Origin: Opitutaceae bacterium
GTDB taxonomy: Bacteria > Verrucomicrobiota > Verrucomicrobiia > Opitutales > Opitutaceae
Reading direction: 5' to 3'
Length of the DNA stretch: 64,000 bases
Assembly: GCA_028280945.1 (NCBI GenBank)
Contig: JANQKV010000026.1
Coordinates: forward strand, 1-64,000
Of this stretch, positions 26,765 through 37,100 are shown one piece after another; the stretch's first letter is position 1; each line of letters begins with the position of its first letter. The notes beneath the pieces were generated by a model. It was not told where the DNA came from, ran no database searches, and saw only the letters and a program-made list of their open reading frames with translations. A program made the translations under genes and the position numbers.

Positions 26765-26785
26765 AATGTTCGTAATACGAACATT
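26765..26785. promoter_or_regulatory. Perfect 9-bp inverted repeat upstream of prmA
   Basis: AATGTTCGT-AAT-ACGAACATT lies in the 138-base gap between the GPP34 gene and prmA, 70 bases before the prmA start. The 3-base loop makes it look like a dimeric repressor operator more than a terminator; no T-run follows. Confidence 0.5.
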
Positions 26786-26854
26786 AAACCCGGGGTCTTT
26801 GGGTCAACGGTATCGGCAGTTGTATTTCGTTGGTTCGGGGATTGAGGTGCGCGG

Positions 26855-27721
26855 ATGAGTCTTTGGGAAGTAAAGGCGGCTTTGCCGGTGGAGCATGTTG
26901 ATCGCGTGGATGACATGTTGCTCGAGCGGGGAGACGAGCGTTGGAGCGTGATGCATGATGTGCTGATTCCCGCGGCGTGGGTGGTGGGGCTTTTCACCGA
27001 CGAGGTTGAGGCCCGGGCACAGTGGGATGAAATCGCCCGATTGGTGCCGGAGGCGGAGGAGGCGGCGTTTCAGGAGTTGGCGGATGAGGATTGGAAGGAG
27101 AGCTACAAACTGCATTTCCAAGCGTGGCGCTGCGGTCGTTTGCACTGGGTTCCGGTATGGGAGCGGGAAGGTTACCGGGTCAGCGCAGGCGACGTTGCGG
27201 TCTGGCTGGATCCCGGCATGGCCTTCGGCACGGGCAACCACGAGACCACTCGTTTGTGCTGCGAGCGTTTGGTGGAGTGGGCTGAAAACGCCCCCGGTGA
27301 TGCGACCATCGTGGATGCGGGCTGCGGTTCCGGGATTCTTGCGATTTCCGCGGCAGCGCTCGGTTTCAAAAACGTGCGTGGCTTTGACAACGATGCCGAG
27401 GCGGTGCGGATCAGCGACGAAAATGCCGCGTTGAACGGCCTGTCCGACCGATTGGATTTTTTTGCCGGAGATCTCAACTCAGGCTTCGCCGGCGGTCCGG
27501 CGGATTTGGTCCTGGCCAACATCCTGGGTAACATCCTGGCGGAGCACGTGCCTCAACTTACCGCCGCCGTGAATCCGGGAGGCCAGCTGGTCCTGAGTGG
27601 AATCCTCGCGGTGGAGGTGCGCACGATTCAGGCGGCGTTTATGCGGGCGGTGCCGGACTGGTCAGTGGAATCCCGCGAGATGGGCGAGTGGTGTGACATC
27701 ACACTGCGCCGGCCGGCTTAG
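26855..27721 (+). CDS. prmA: Ribosomal protein L11 methyltransferase
   Basis: The 288-residue SAM-dependent enzyme trimethylates ribosomal protein L11. The N-terminal half carries LADEDWKESYKLHFQ; WLDPGMAFGTGNHETTR is the PrmA signature; VDAGCGSGILAISAA is the SAM loop; and LVLANILGNIL is the catalytic-region block. A GAGG sequence 7 bases before the ATG supports the start. It converges on the aquaporin gene 21 bases away. Confidence 0.94.
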   Translation: MSLWEVKAALPVEHVDRVDDMLLERGDERWSVMHDVLIPAAWVVGLFTDEVEARAQWDEIARLVPEAEEAAFQELADEDWKESYKLHFQAWRCGRLHWVPVWEREGYRVSAGDVAVWLDPGMAFGTGNHETTRLCCERLVEWAENAPGDATIVDAGCGSGILAISAAALGFKNVRGFDNDAEAVRISDENAALNGLSDRLDFFAGDLNSGFAGGPADLVLANILGNILAEHVPQLTAAVNPGGQLVLSGILAVEVRTIQAAFMRAVPDWSVESREMGEWCDITLRRPA

Positions 27722-27742
27722 GCTGGCGCCGCCGGGTTTTGC

Positions 27743-28366
27743 TCAGGGCTCCGGCTGGCTCGAGGCGACTGATCTGAAAAGCAACGCGGCTGCAATCGCT
27801 CCCGTGAAATTCGTCGCGACGTGAATGCCGAATTGGGATGCACTTTCAATGTTCATCAGCCAAAGACCCAGTCCGGTCGCGGCATTAAACGCGCCCCCCG
27901 AAATCGGGCCGACGGTTGCCGCCCCCCCCATCACCACCAGTCCGATGGCGAGACCGTAAAACGAGTTGCCCGCAGTGCCTTTGGCGACCGCGACGTTGAG
28001 GATCACCCAGACCAAGATGAAGGTCCAAACCGTCTCGGCCACCAACGATGGCACCATCTCACGCTCCTGCGGAACCATGGGCAATTCGAACAATCCCTGA
28101 ATTACCATGGCGGCCAGTGTCGCGGCGGCGAGTTGTGCACCGATGTAGGGAGCGATGTCTCGAGCAGGGCTGCGCCCGTGCATGAACATGGCCAGGGTCA
28201 CTCCCGGGTTAAAATGGGCCGCGGAGACATGACCACAGGCATATACCAGAGCCACCAGGGTGCCGCCGATGATGTAAGGGGCATATTCAGGATTGCCCAA
28301 GACGGAGGCCCCGATGGTGAACACCAGAAAGAAGGTGCCGATGAATTCGTAGAGGTATTTTTTCAC
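27743..28366 (-). CDS. MIP-family channel (aquaporin-like) with altered NPA motifs
   Basis: The 207-residue protein has the six-helix MIP fold (LYEFIGTFFLVFTIGASVLG at the start). It should pass water or small neutral solutes through the inner membrane. The two half-helix motifs are changed: HFNPGVTLA (NPG) in the first and GGAFNAATGLGL (NAA) in the second, where canonical members have NPA. Both Asn are kept. The start is GTG at 28366 with no clear Shine-Dalgarno sequence. Single gene. Confidence 0.88.
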   Translation of the reverse strand: MKKYLYEFIGTFFLVFTIGASVLGNPEYAPYIIGGTLVALVYACGHVSAAHFNPGVTLAMFMHGRSPARDIAPYIGAQLAAATLAAMVIQGLFELPMVPQEREMVPSLVAETVWTFILVWVILNVAVAKGTAGNSFYGLAIGLVVMGGAATVGPISGGAFNAATGLGLWLMNIESASQFGIHVATNFTGAIAAALLFRSVASSQPEP

Positions 28367-28565
28367 GGGGAACCGGGCCGTCTGGTTGGCGAGGAAACGG
28401 ACGTGGGGCCCGATGAGGCAAACTCGATTCCCGTCCCGTTTTGTGACAATTGGGTGACCCCTTGAGCGGCCCTGCGCGGATTTGAGGCTTTGAAGCCCGG
28501 CGCTGGTTGCGGTCCCCCCCTTGCGTTGAAGCCTCGCTGGACGTGGCCGTGAAAGTCGGGCCGAT

Positions 28566-29462
28566 CTATTTCGCGTCGGCCACAGCTGTTGCCATGGCTT
28601 CGACGGGGACGGTGGCTCCTGACCAAATTTCCAAGGCGCGGACTCCCTGGTGCACCAGCATGGACAGTCCGTTGGCGGAGGGGATGCCCTGCGATCTGGC
28701 CGCAGCGAGAAGCTTCGTTTCAGCGGGATTGTAGATCATGTCGTAGACGCCGGCCGGCGGGGGCAGCGCGCTGATTTCGATGGGCAGCGGGTCATCGACA
28801 TGGAGTCCGGCGCTGGTGGCATTGATGACCAACGCCTTCTCGGGGAGGTCATGGGGAGGCGCCGCCGGGTTAAACCCATGGAGGGGAATTTCGGGAGCGA
28901 CCGCGGCAACTTGTTGCAGCAGTGCTTCACGATTGGCGGCGGTGCGGTTGGCCACAGACAGGCTCCGGCACCCTCGCTGCAGGCACTCCACCGCAGCGCC
29001 GCGCGCCGCGCCGCCGGCGCCCAGCAGGATGACGGGTGTATCAGTAATACCGATACGAAGGGTTTCGTCCACCGCCGTGGCCAGGCCGTAGCCATCGGTG
29101 TTAAAGCCCTCCCAACCCGAGACGGTGCGACGCAGCGTGTTCACCGCGCCAATCGGCATCGCGGCAGGGTCGACACGGTTGATCAGGTCGAAGGCCAGGA
29201 CTTTGTGGGGAACCGTGAGATTGAGTCCAAAAAATCCAGCCGCATGCAGACGTTCGAGCGCGTTGGGCAGGTCGTCGGGCGGGACATCGAAGCGGAAGTA
29301 GCGCCAGGATGAAAACTTGGCTTCGGTCACGGCCATCCGGGCCAAGGCGGCATTGTGCATGAGGGGACTGATGGAGTGTTTAATGGGGTGGCCCAGCACC
29401 GCGAGCGCGGTGCCTTCGAAGGACCAGCTATCGAGATCGGCAAGCGTCAATACGGGCTCCAT
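28566..29462 (-). CDS. aroE: Shikimate dehydrogenase
   Basis: The 298-residue NADPH enzyme reduces 3-dehydroshikimate in the aromatic pathway. It shows VLGHPIKHSISPLMHN (substrate binding Ser), LNLTVPHK with the catalytic Lys, NTDGYG with the conserved Asp, and the nucleotide loop LLGAGGAARG. ATG 29462 (MEPVLTLADLD) is chosen; the 22 upstream codons look like read-through. It stands alone between the aquaporin and katG. Confidence 0.94.
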   Translation of the reverse strand: MEPVLTLADLDSWSFEGTALAVLGHPIKHSISPLMHNAALARMAVTEAKFSSWRYFRFDVPPDDLPNALERLHAAGFFGLNLTVPHKVLAFDLINRVDPAAMPIGAVNTLRRTVSGWEGFNTDGYGLATAVDETLRIGITDTPVILLGAGGAARGAAVECLQRGCRSLSVANRTAANREALLQQVAAVAPEIPLHGFNPAAPPHDLPEKALVINATSAGLHVDDPLPIEISALPPPAGVYDMIYNPAETKLLAAARSQGIPSANGLSMLVHQGVRALEIWSGATVPVEAMATAVADAK

Positions 29463-29526
29463 GCAGGGCGGAGTGCGAATCGGCTCCCGGCGAATGTCAA
29501 ACCAGTGGCTCGCCGGGTCACCCGAC

Positions 29527-29555
29527 AAAAAACCCCGCGCGAGATCTGCGCGGGG
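29527..29555 (-). terminator. Intrinsic terminator of katG
   Basis: CCCCGCGC (29533-29540) and GCGCGGGG (29548-29555) form a perfect 8-bp stem with a 7-base loop. On the minus strand six T follow (A6 at 29527-29532). It lies 31 bases past the katG stop. Confidence 0.92.
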
Positions 29556-29585
29556 CTGGGGGGACGGAGCCGGGATTAAATCCGG

Positions 29586-32000
<2,415 letters not shown>

Positions 32001-32882
32001 TCAGGTGGTGTTCTTTGCGTAGGTAGCGTCGAACTCGCTGACAAAATTGTCGAAAAGTTGCGCCCGATCGGAGTCACCATGGGCGTCAAAATGGGTGGCG
32101 AGATTGCGGCAGGTGCGGCTGAGAACCTCCCGGATCGGAGTCGGCGCCAAATCACTCAGCTGCGGGGCCAGATCGTTGGAGCGCAGAAAAACGAATATCT
32201 CTTCGGGCGTGCGAAACACTCCGCCGTCGAAGGCGTCGATGAAGAACGGCCGCTCCTCGGCGAAACACCCGATCATGAAGTGACCGGGAAGGCCAATTGG
32301 TTCGAGCTCGAGGCCGAGCCGTCGCGCCACCAAAAGATACAAAGTGCAGAGGGAAATCGGAATGCCACAGCGTCGTTCGAGCACCTGGTCAATGAAGCTG
32401 TTTTCCGGATCCGTGTAGTTTTCCGTGTTACCGCGAAATCCCATTTCGTGGTAAAGGATCCGGTTGATCACCCGGCACTTGGTCCGCGTGCTGGAAGGCT
32501 CGATGATGAGGTCGCGGCAGCGCTGCGCGATGCGGTCGAGTTCCTGGCAAACTTCGCCAGTGTCCAAATCGGGTCGCATCGTCCGGGCGATCATGAGGGC
32601 GCCGGTTTCCAGCTCGTAATTCAGCGAACGAATAAAGTCGCGGAACTCGGCACTGGGATCAGTCAGGTTCAGTTCCTGCAGGAACTGGCGCGCATGCCAG
32701 GCCAGATGCCGGTTGTTGCCCCGCACAATCTCCCGCAACAGGTTGTGGGAATCGGAACCCAGTTCGACAAATCGTTGTTTGAGTCCGCGACGAACAGCCG
32801 GACTCGGATCATCAATCAAATCGAGCAGAGCGGATTTCTCCGTGGGGCTGAGGGTTGGGTTGGCCACGGTGGGGTAAGACAT
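32001..32882 (-). CDS. SirB1-type transglutaminase-like protein
   Basis: The 293-residue protein has a short helical N-terminus resembling one HEAT-like repeat (LLDLIDDPSPAVRRGLKQRF). The SirB1/transglutaminase-like core follows, with ILYHEMGFRGNTENYTDPEN, RRCGIPISLCTLYLLVARRL (the cysteine-containing helix) and LPGHFMIGC with the matching His. Members are widespread; whether they are active peptidases is unclear. There is no signal peptide, so it is cytoplasmic. It lies between divergent katG and the YggS gene with no operon partner. Confidence 0.85.
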   Translation of the reverse strand: MSYPTVANPTLSPTEKSALLDLIDDPSPAVRRGLKQRFVELGSDSHNLLREIVRGNNRHLAWHARQFLQELNLTDPSAEFRDFIRSLNYELETGALMIARTMRPDLDTGEVCQELDRIAQRCRDLIIEPSSTRTKCRVINRILYHEMGFRGNTENYTDPENSFIDQVLERRCGIPISLCTLYLLVARRLGLELEPIGLPGHFMIGCFAEERPFFIDAFDGGVFRTPEEIFVFLRSNDLAPQLSDLAPTPIREVLSRTCRNLATHFDAHGDSDRAQLFDNFVSEFDATYAKNTT

Positions 32883-33021
32883 TCCGGATTTAAAAAGGTG
32901 GCAAGGGATTGAGGTTTTTTTCCGGACGCTGGAAGCATGTCTTAGTTTTCGTTCTTTTCCCCATCACCAGGATTCATGGTTACAGGCCTTGCCGGCGGCG
33001 ACCTCATCACCGCCGGGTGAC

Positions 33022-33726
33022 TTAACCTCGCTTTTCGCGCTGACCAAAAAGGGCGGTGCCCACGCGCACTTGAGTGCTCCCGGCCGCAATCGCATGAGCC
33101 ATGTCGCCGCTCATGCCCATCGAGAGCGTCGGCAACACCACATCGAAGTCGGCAGCGAGGCGATCACGCAGCTCGCGCAGGTTGGCAAACGTTCGCTGGG
33201 CGACTGCCGCATCATCCGACAGCGGGGCGATGGTCATGAGGCCGTCGACTTTCAGAGCCGGTTGATTGAGGGCGTGCTCCAGCAGTCCGGGTGCGTCCGC
33301 CAAGGCTGCGCCAAATTTCGCGGGATCGTCGCCGGCATTGATCTGCAACAGAACGGTCAAGGTTTTGCTCGCGGCAGCCGCGGCCTGATTGAGCCGTGAA
33401 AGCAGCTTGATGCTGTCGACGCTTTGCACGCGGTCAAAGTGAGTGGCGGCGAGGCGGGCTTTGTTCGATTGGAGATGCCCAATCAGTTCCCACCTGAGTT
33501 TTGCTTCGACTCGGGGCATTTTTTCGACCGCTTCCTGAACGCGGTTTTCTCCCACTCCGGCCAAGCCGAAGCGGGCGGCAAACTCCGGGGCCCAGGGACC
33601 GTGCGTCTTTGTCACGGCTAGCAGCTCCACTTCTACCGGGTCGCGACCGTTTTGGACACATGCCGTTCGGATTTCGGCCAGCACTGCGTCGGCGCGTTGA
33701 GCAAAGGCGGAGTAATCAGGAGCCAT
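33022..33726 (-). CDS. YggS-family pyridoxal-phosphate homeostasis protein
   Basis: The 234-residue single-domain PLP barrel keeps vitamin B6 and amino-acid pools balanced. Signature parts are LLAVTKTHG with the PLP lysine, GVGENRVQEAVEK, ELIGHLQSNKA, VQSVDSIKL, and LSMGMSGDMAHAIAAGSTQV binding the phosphate, ending VRVGTALFG. ATG 33726 (MAPDYSAFAQ) is chosen; the upstream extension overlaps the divergent LysR gene. It is divergent from that regulator with a 67-base gap. Confidence 0.93.
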   Translation of the reverse strand: MAPDYSAFAQRADAVLAEIRTACVQNGRDPVEVELLAVTKTHGPWAPEFAARFGLAGVGENRVQEAVEKMPRVEAKLRWELIGHLQSNKARLAATHFDRVQSVDSIKLLSRLNQAAAAASKTLTVLLQINAGDDPAKFGAALADAPGLLEHALNQPALKVDGLMTIAPLSDDAAVAQRTFANLRELRDRLAADFDVVLPTLSMGMSGDMAHAIAAGSTQVRVGTALFGQREKRG

Positions 33727-33743
33727 CAACTTGGAATAATGGG

Positions 33744-33771
33744 TTGCGCGTTGATAAGAATCGTTTATACC
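33744..33771 (+). promoter_or_regulatory. Possible sigma-70-type promoter for the LysR gene
   Basis: TTGCGC (33744-33749), a 16-base spacer and TATACC (33766-33771) stand 22 bases before the ATG. The match is partial, and the same 67 bases must also hold the divergent YggS promoter. Confidence 0.3.
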
Positions 33772-33793
33772 TCTTAAACCCTGTTTCCCGGCC

Positions 33794-34711
33794 ATGCAAA
33801 TTGAGAACTTCAAAGTCTTCGCTGACCTCGTAGAGACCAAAAGCTTTTCCAAGTCTGCGAAGATCAACGGCATCACCCAATCCGCTGTAAGCCAGCAGGC
33901 GCGGGCGATGGAAAAACACTTCAAGACCCTGCTGATTGATCGCTCGCAGAAGCAGTTTCAACTGACCCGGGAAGGCCAGGCGGTCTACGAAACGGCCAAA
34001 GAGCTCCTGCACGGCTACGACAAGCTGCTCTCCGAGTTGCAGGAAATGAAGAAGGTGATCAGCGGAACCATCCGAATCGCAACGATTTACTCGATCGGAC
34101 TTCACGAACTGCCGCCCTACATCAAGCGATTCCTCCACGATTTCCCCTCCGTCAATGTGCGGGTTGAATACCGTCGTTCCAACCTCGTTTACGAAGACAT
34201 CCTGCACAACTCGGTGGACTTTGGTTTGGTGGCGTTTCCGCTCAAGCACCGTCAGATCGAGGCGGTGCCGTTTCGCGATGACCAGCTTGTGCTGATCACC
34301 CATCCCGAGCATGCGCTGGCGCGTCGCGGCGGTTATGTAAGCGTGGATGAAATGGCCGGCCTCAAGTTCATCGGTTTCGACCCCGACATCCCCACGCGCA
34401 AAGCGGTCGACCAGATTTTCCGCGACAATCGCATCGAGATCGAACCCGTCATGGAGTTCGACAATATCGAAACCGTAAAACGGGCGGTGGAGATCGATCA
34501 CGGTGTTGCGATTGTGCCCCAGGCCACCGTGCAGCGGGAGGCGCAGCAGGGATCGCTGAAGATGTTGCCCTTCAAGGAAAAGAACTTCACCCGCCCCTTG
34601 GCCATTCTCCATCGCAAAGGCCGTGTTCTCACCCCTGCCATGCGCAAGTTCATCGACACACTTGGCATGGATATCACGGCGGTGAAGGACGGCACGAAGA
34701 AGGCGAAGTAG
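33794..34711 (+). CDS. LysR-family transcriptional regulator
   Basis: The 305-residue protein has the LysR winged helix at the N-terminus (FADLVETKSFSKSAKINGIT then QSAVSQQARAME) and a two-lobed co-inducer domain from about 90 (GTIRIATIYSIGLHELPPYI). The strings VDFGLVAFP and GVAIVPQATV are typical. The sequence leans toward the CysB/CysL branch, but I cannot name a ligand. It is divergent from the YggS gene, and the glycosyltransferase starts 69 bases downstream. Confidence 0.93.
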   Translation: MQIENFKVFADLVETKSFSKSAKINGITQSAVSQQARAMEKHFKTLLIDRSQKQFQLTREGQAVYETAKELLHGYDKLLSELQEMKKVISGTIRIATIYSIGLHELPPYIKRFLHDFPSVNVRVEYRRSNLVYEDILHNSVDFGLVAFPLKHRQIEAVPFRDDQLVLITHPEHALARRGGYVSVDEMAGLKFIGFDPDIPTRKAVDQIFRDNRIEIEPVMEFDNIETVKRAVEIDHGVAIVPQATVQREAQQGSLKMLPFKEKNFTRPLAILHRKGRVLTPAMRKFIDTLGMDITAVKDGTKKAK

Positions 34712-34780
34712 TTTCCTGATCCGAAGCTCGCAAATTTCGGGCATAAAACGGCACGTTGTCGGCTCTGACCCGGTCCACGC

Positions 34781-36274
34781 ATGCCACTCCTACTTTCTGT
34801 CGTCTATTTCACCATCCTGATCGGGCTTACGCTCTACGGAGCCCACCGCCTGAAAATGCTGGTGCTCTATTGGAAGGCCATGTCGCGACCGGCGACTCCC
34901 GCGCCAACCTGGGATCAGTATCCAAAGGTCTGTGTACAGTTGCCCCTTTTCAACGAGCCCCTGGTTGTCGAGGCGCTGTTGGAAAAAGTAACTGCGATCC
35001 GCTGGCCGGGCGATCAATGGGAAATCCAGGTGCTGGACGACTCCACGGATGAAACACCGGAGATCATCAACCAATGGCTGGAGTCGCACCCGGAAGAAGC
35101 GCGTCGCATCACCCATGTCCGTCGGCCCAAGCGCGAGGGCTACAAGGCGGGCGCGCTCAAGTATGGCATGGACCTCACCGATGCGGAGTTCTTTGCGATC
35201 TTCGACGCGGATTTTCGTCCGGAACCCGATTTTTTGGAGCGGTTGATGCCGCACTTTTCGGCCGATGATGTCGCGGTGGTGCAGGCGCGGTGGGAATTTG
35301 CCAACCGCAAGCAAAGCCTGCTGACCCGATTCCAGGCCGTGTTTCTCGACGCCCACTTTGTGGTCGAGCAGACGGCCCGCGCCGCGGCCGGATTGTTTTT
35401 CAACTTCAACGGCACCGCGGGAATCTGGCGCCGGACCGCGTTGCTGGATGCCGGTGGGTGGACCAGTGACACGGTGACGGAGGATTTGGACGCAAGCTAC
35501 CGCGCCCAGTTGCGAGGTTGGCGACTGGTCTACCTCGATCGTTACGTCGTTCCCTCGGAGTTGCCGGAAAACCTGATCGCCTTCAAATCGCAGCAACGGC
35601 GCTGGACCAAGGGTGGTATTCAGGTGGCGCGCAAGCTGTTGGGAGAGGTCATGGCATCCAAGTTGCCGACGCGCGTGAAGCGCGAGGCCTGGTGGCATCT
35701 GACGATTGGCGTGGTGCATCCCTTGCTCGTTTCGTTTTCGTTGCTGTTTTTGCCTTACCTCTGGTTTGCGGCGGATCGGTTGGGCGCGTGGTGGTATTTG
35801 GCCAACCCCGCCATCGTGCTTCTCGCAGGGGGAGCCCCGGTGGCATTTTATGTGGCGGGTCAATTTTTCCAGCGACGCGAGTGGCGCGAAGGAGTCGGCT
35901 GGCTCATGGCCTCGCCGCTTTTGCTCTCGTTTGGCCTGGCGCTCAGTGTCACGCTTTGTGCCGCCTTCTTTGAGGGGCTCCTGTCCAACGGCGGAGAGTT
36001 TGTGCGCACCCCCAAAGGCGGACGTCGGGTGCGTTCGGGCGGCCTGCTCACGCGTCTGCGCAGCCGAACTTTTTTTGCCTCGATCTCAGCCATCGAAGTG
36101 GCCCTCGGCATCGTGCTGCTCAACGGGGCGATGCAGTTCGCCCACAGCGGGTCTCCCGAGGTCGCGCTGGCGCTCAGTCTCAAAGGCACCGGGTTTTTGG
36201 TTGTGGCCTTTCTCTCTTCCGGCGACCTGTGGCCCAGCTTTTGGCGGCGCGCTCCCGAGATGCCCGTGAGCTGA
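34781..36274 (+). CDS. Membrane glycosyltransferase, family 2 (cellulose-synthase-like)
   Basis: The 497-residue protein has one N-terminal helix, then a GT2 domain with VQLPLFNEP, VLDDSTDET, FAIFDADFRPEPDFL (metal-binding DxD), TEDLDASYRAQ (catalytic base region) and the processive-enzyme motif FKSQQRRWTKGG. Several C-terminal membrane helices follow (about 310-410 and 430-490). It probably polymerises or adds hexose to a lipid or glucan at the inner membrane. No c-di-GMP-binding PilZ domain or partner subunit is adjacent, so the product cannot be named. Confidence 0.9.
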   Translation: MPLLLSVVYFTILIGLTLYGAHRLKMLVLYWKAMSRPATPAPTWDQYPKVCVQLPLFNEPLVVEALLEKVTAIRWPGDQWEIQVLDDSTDETPEIINQWLESHPEEARRITHVRRPKREGYKAGALKYGMDLTDAEFFAIFDADFRPEPDFLERLMPHFSADDVAVVQARWEFANRKQSLLTRFQAVFLDAHFVVEQTARAAAGLFFNFNGTAGIWRRTALLDAGGWTSDTVTEDLDASYRAQLRGWRLVYLDRYVVPSELPENLIAFKSQQRRWTKGGIQVARKLLGEVMASKLPTRVKREAWWHLTIGVVHPLLVSFSLLFLPYLWFAADRLGAWWYLANPAIVLLAGGAPVAFYVAGQFFQRREWREGVGWLMASPLLLSFGLALSVTLCAAFFEGLLSNGGEFVRTPKGGRRVRSGGLLTRLRSRTFFASISAIEVALGIVLLNGAMQFAHSGSPEVALALSLKGTGFLVVAFLSSGDLWPSFWRRAPEMPVS

Positions 36275-36354
36275 GCCGGCGTCCATTTTCAACCTGCCAA
36301 TTTCGATCTCATCTGCTTGAGGAACGTCACCGCAACCCGCATGCTTGCTTGTCC

Positions 36355-36915
36355 ATGATTCGTCCAATTTTGATCAGCCTGAGCATTTTCGTTCTTATCG
36401 GAACGACTGCCTGCCAAAAAACCGAAGAGCAGACGGCACCGGCCGCTGCCGTGCCGGAGCAAGTCGCGTCGGTGTCACCTGCAGACAGCTCGGATCTGCC
36501 GCTGTTGGGCGAGGCTCCCATCTGGACACTCGATCGCCTCGATGGAACTGCGCTGAGTTCCGCCGATTTGACCGGCAAAGTGGTGGTGATTGATTTTTGG
36601 GCCACCTGGTGCCCGCCCTGTCGCGCCGAGATCCCGGGTTACATTGCGATGCAGGATGACCTGCGCGACCAAGACGTGGTGATTGTGGGAATCTCCCTCG
36701 ATGAAGGCGGACCCAGTGTTGTGCGGCGGTTCGCGGACGAATGGAAAATGAACTACGAACTGGTGATGGGTTCAGAGGAAGTCGCCGCTGCGTTTGGAGG
36801 CATCCGGGCCATTCCCACCACGTTCTTGATCGACCGAAATGGCCAGGTGCGCCACCGCAAGGAGGGCATGATGGAGCGAGAGGACTACGAGCCGTTTGTG
36901 CGGTCGTTGCTTTAA
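36355..36915 (+). CDS. TlpA-like thioredoxin-fold lipoprotein
   Basis: The 186-residue protein starts at ATG 36355 with a lipoprotein signal (ILISLSIFVLIGTTAC, lipobox Cys near 20). A Pro/Ala linker and a TlpA/ResA-type thioredoxin domain with VIDFWATWCPPCRAEIPGY (CPPC active site) and the cis-Pro loop IRAIPTTFLID follow. It would reduce disulfides or haem-linked thiols in the periplasm. It follows the glycosyltransferase by 80 bases and has its own terminator. Confidence 0.92.
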   Translation: MIRPILISLSIFVLIGTTACQKTEEQTAPAAAVPEQVASVSPADSSDLPLLGEAPIWTLDRLDGTALSSADLTGKVVVIDFWATWCPPCRAEIPGYIAMQDDLRDQDVVIVGISLDEGGPSVVRRFADEWKMNYELVMGSEEVAAAFGGIRAIPTTFLIDRNGQVRHRKEGMMEREDYEPFVRSLL

Positions 36916-36944
36916 GGGATTCAACTGCTTTTGCAAAAAGAGGA

Positions 36945-36987
36945 GGGCCCGCCGAAAACCCCTTAACGGCGGGCCCATTATTTTCTT
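36945..36987 (+). terminator. Intrinsic terminator of the TlpA-like gene
   Basis: GGGCCCGCCG (36945-36954) pairs perfectly with CGGCGGGCCC (36967-36976), 10 bp, with a 12-base loop. The T-rich tail ATTATTTTCTT follows. Confidence 0.93.
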
Positions 36988-37100
36988 GTTGGCTTGTTGG
37001 AGCCAACATCCATGTAACCCCAAATCCGGCTAGGCCGGACAGGGTTTTAAAAGAGCATTGGTCATGCCAACGGTTTGGCAGACTCCATGAAAAAAATGCA

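Noticed and set aside
28367..28565. tRNA or small gene in the aquaporin-aroE gap
   Set aside because: No cloverleaf, no ORF with a plausible start and no conserved motif found by eye.
32990..33021. Terminator after the YggS gene (CCGGCGG/CCGCCGG)
   Set aside because: The 7-bp stem has no T-run on the minus strand, so I could not support it.
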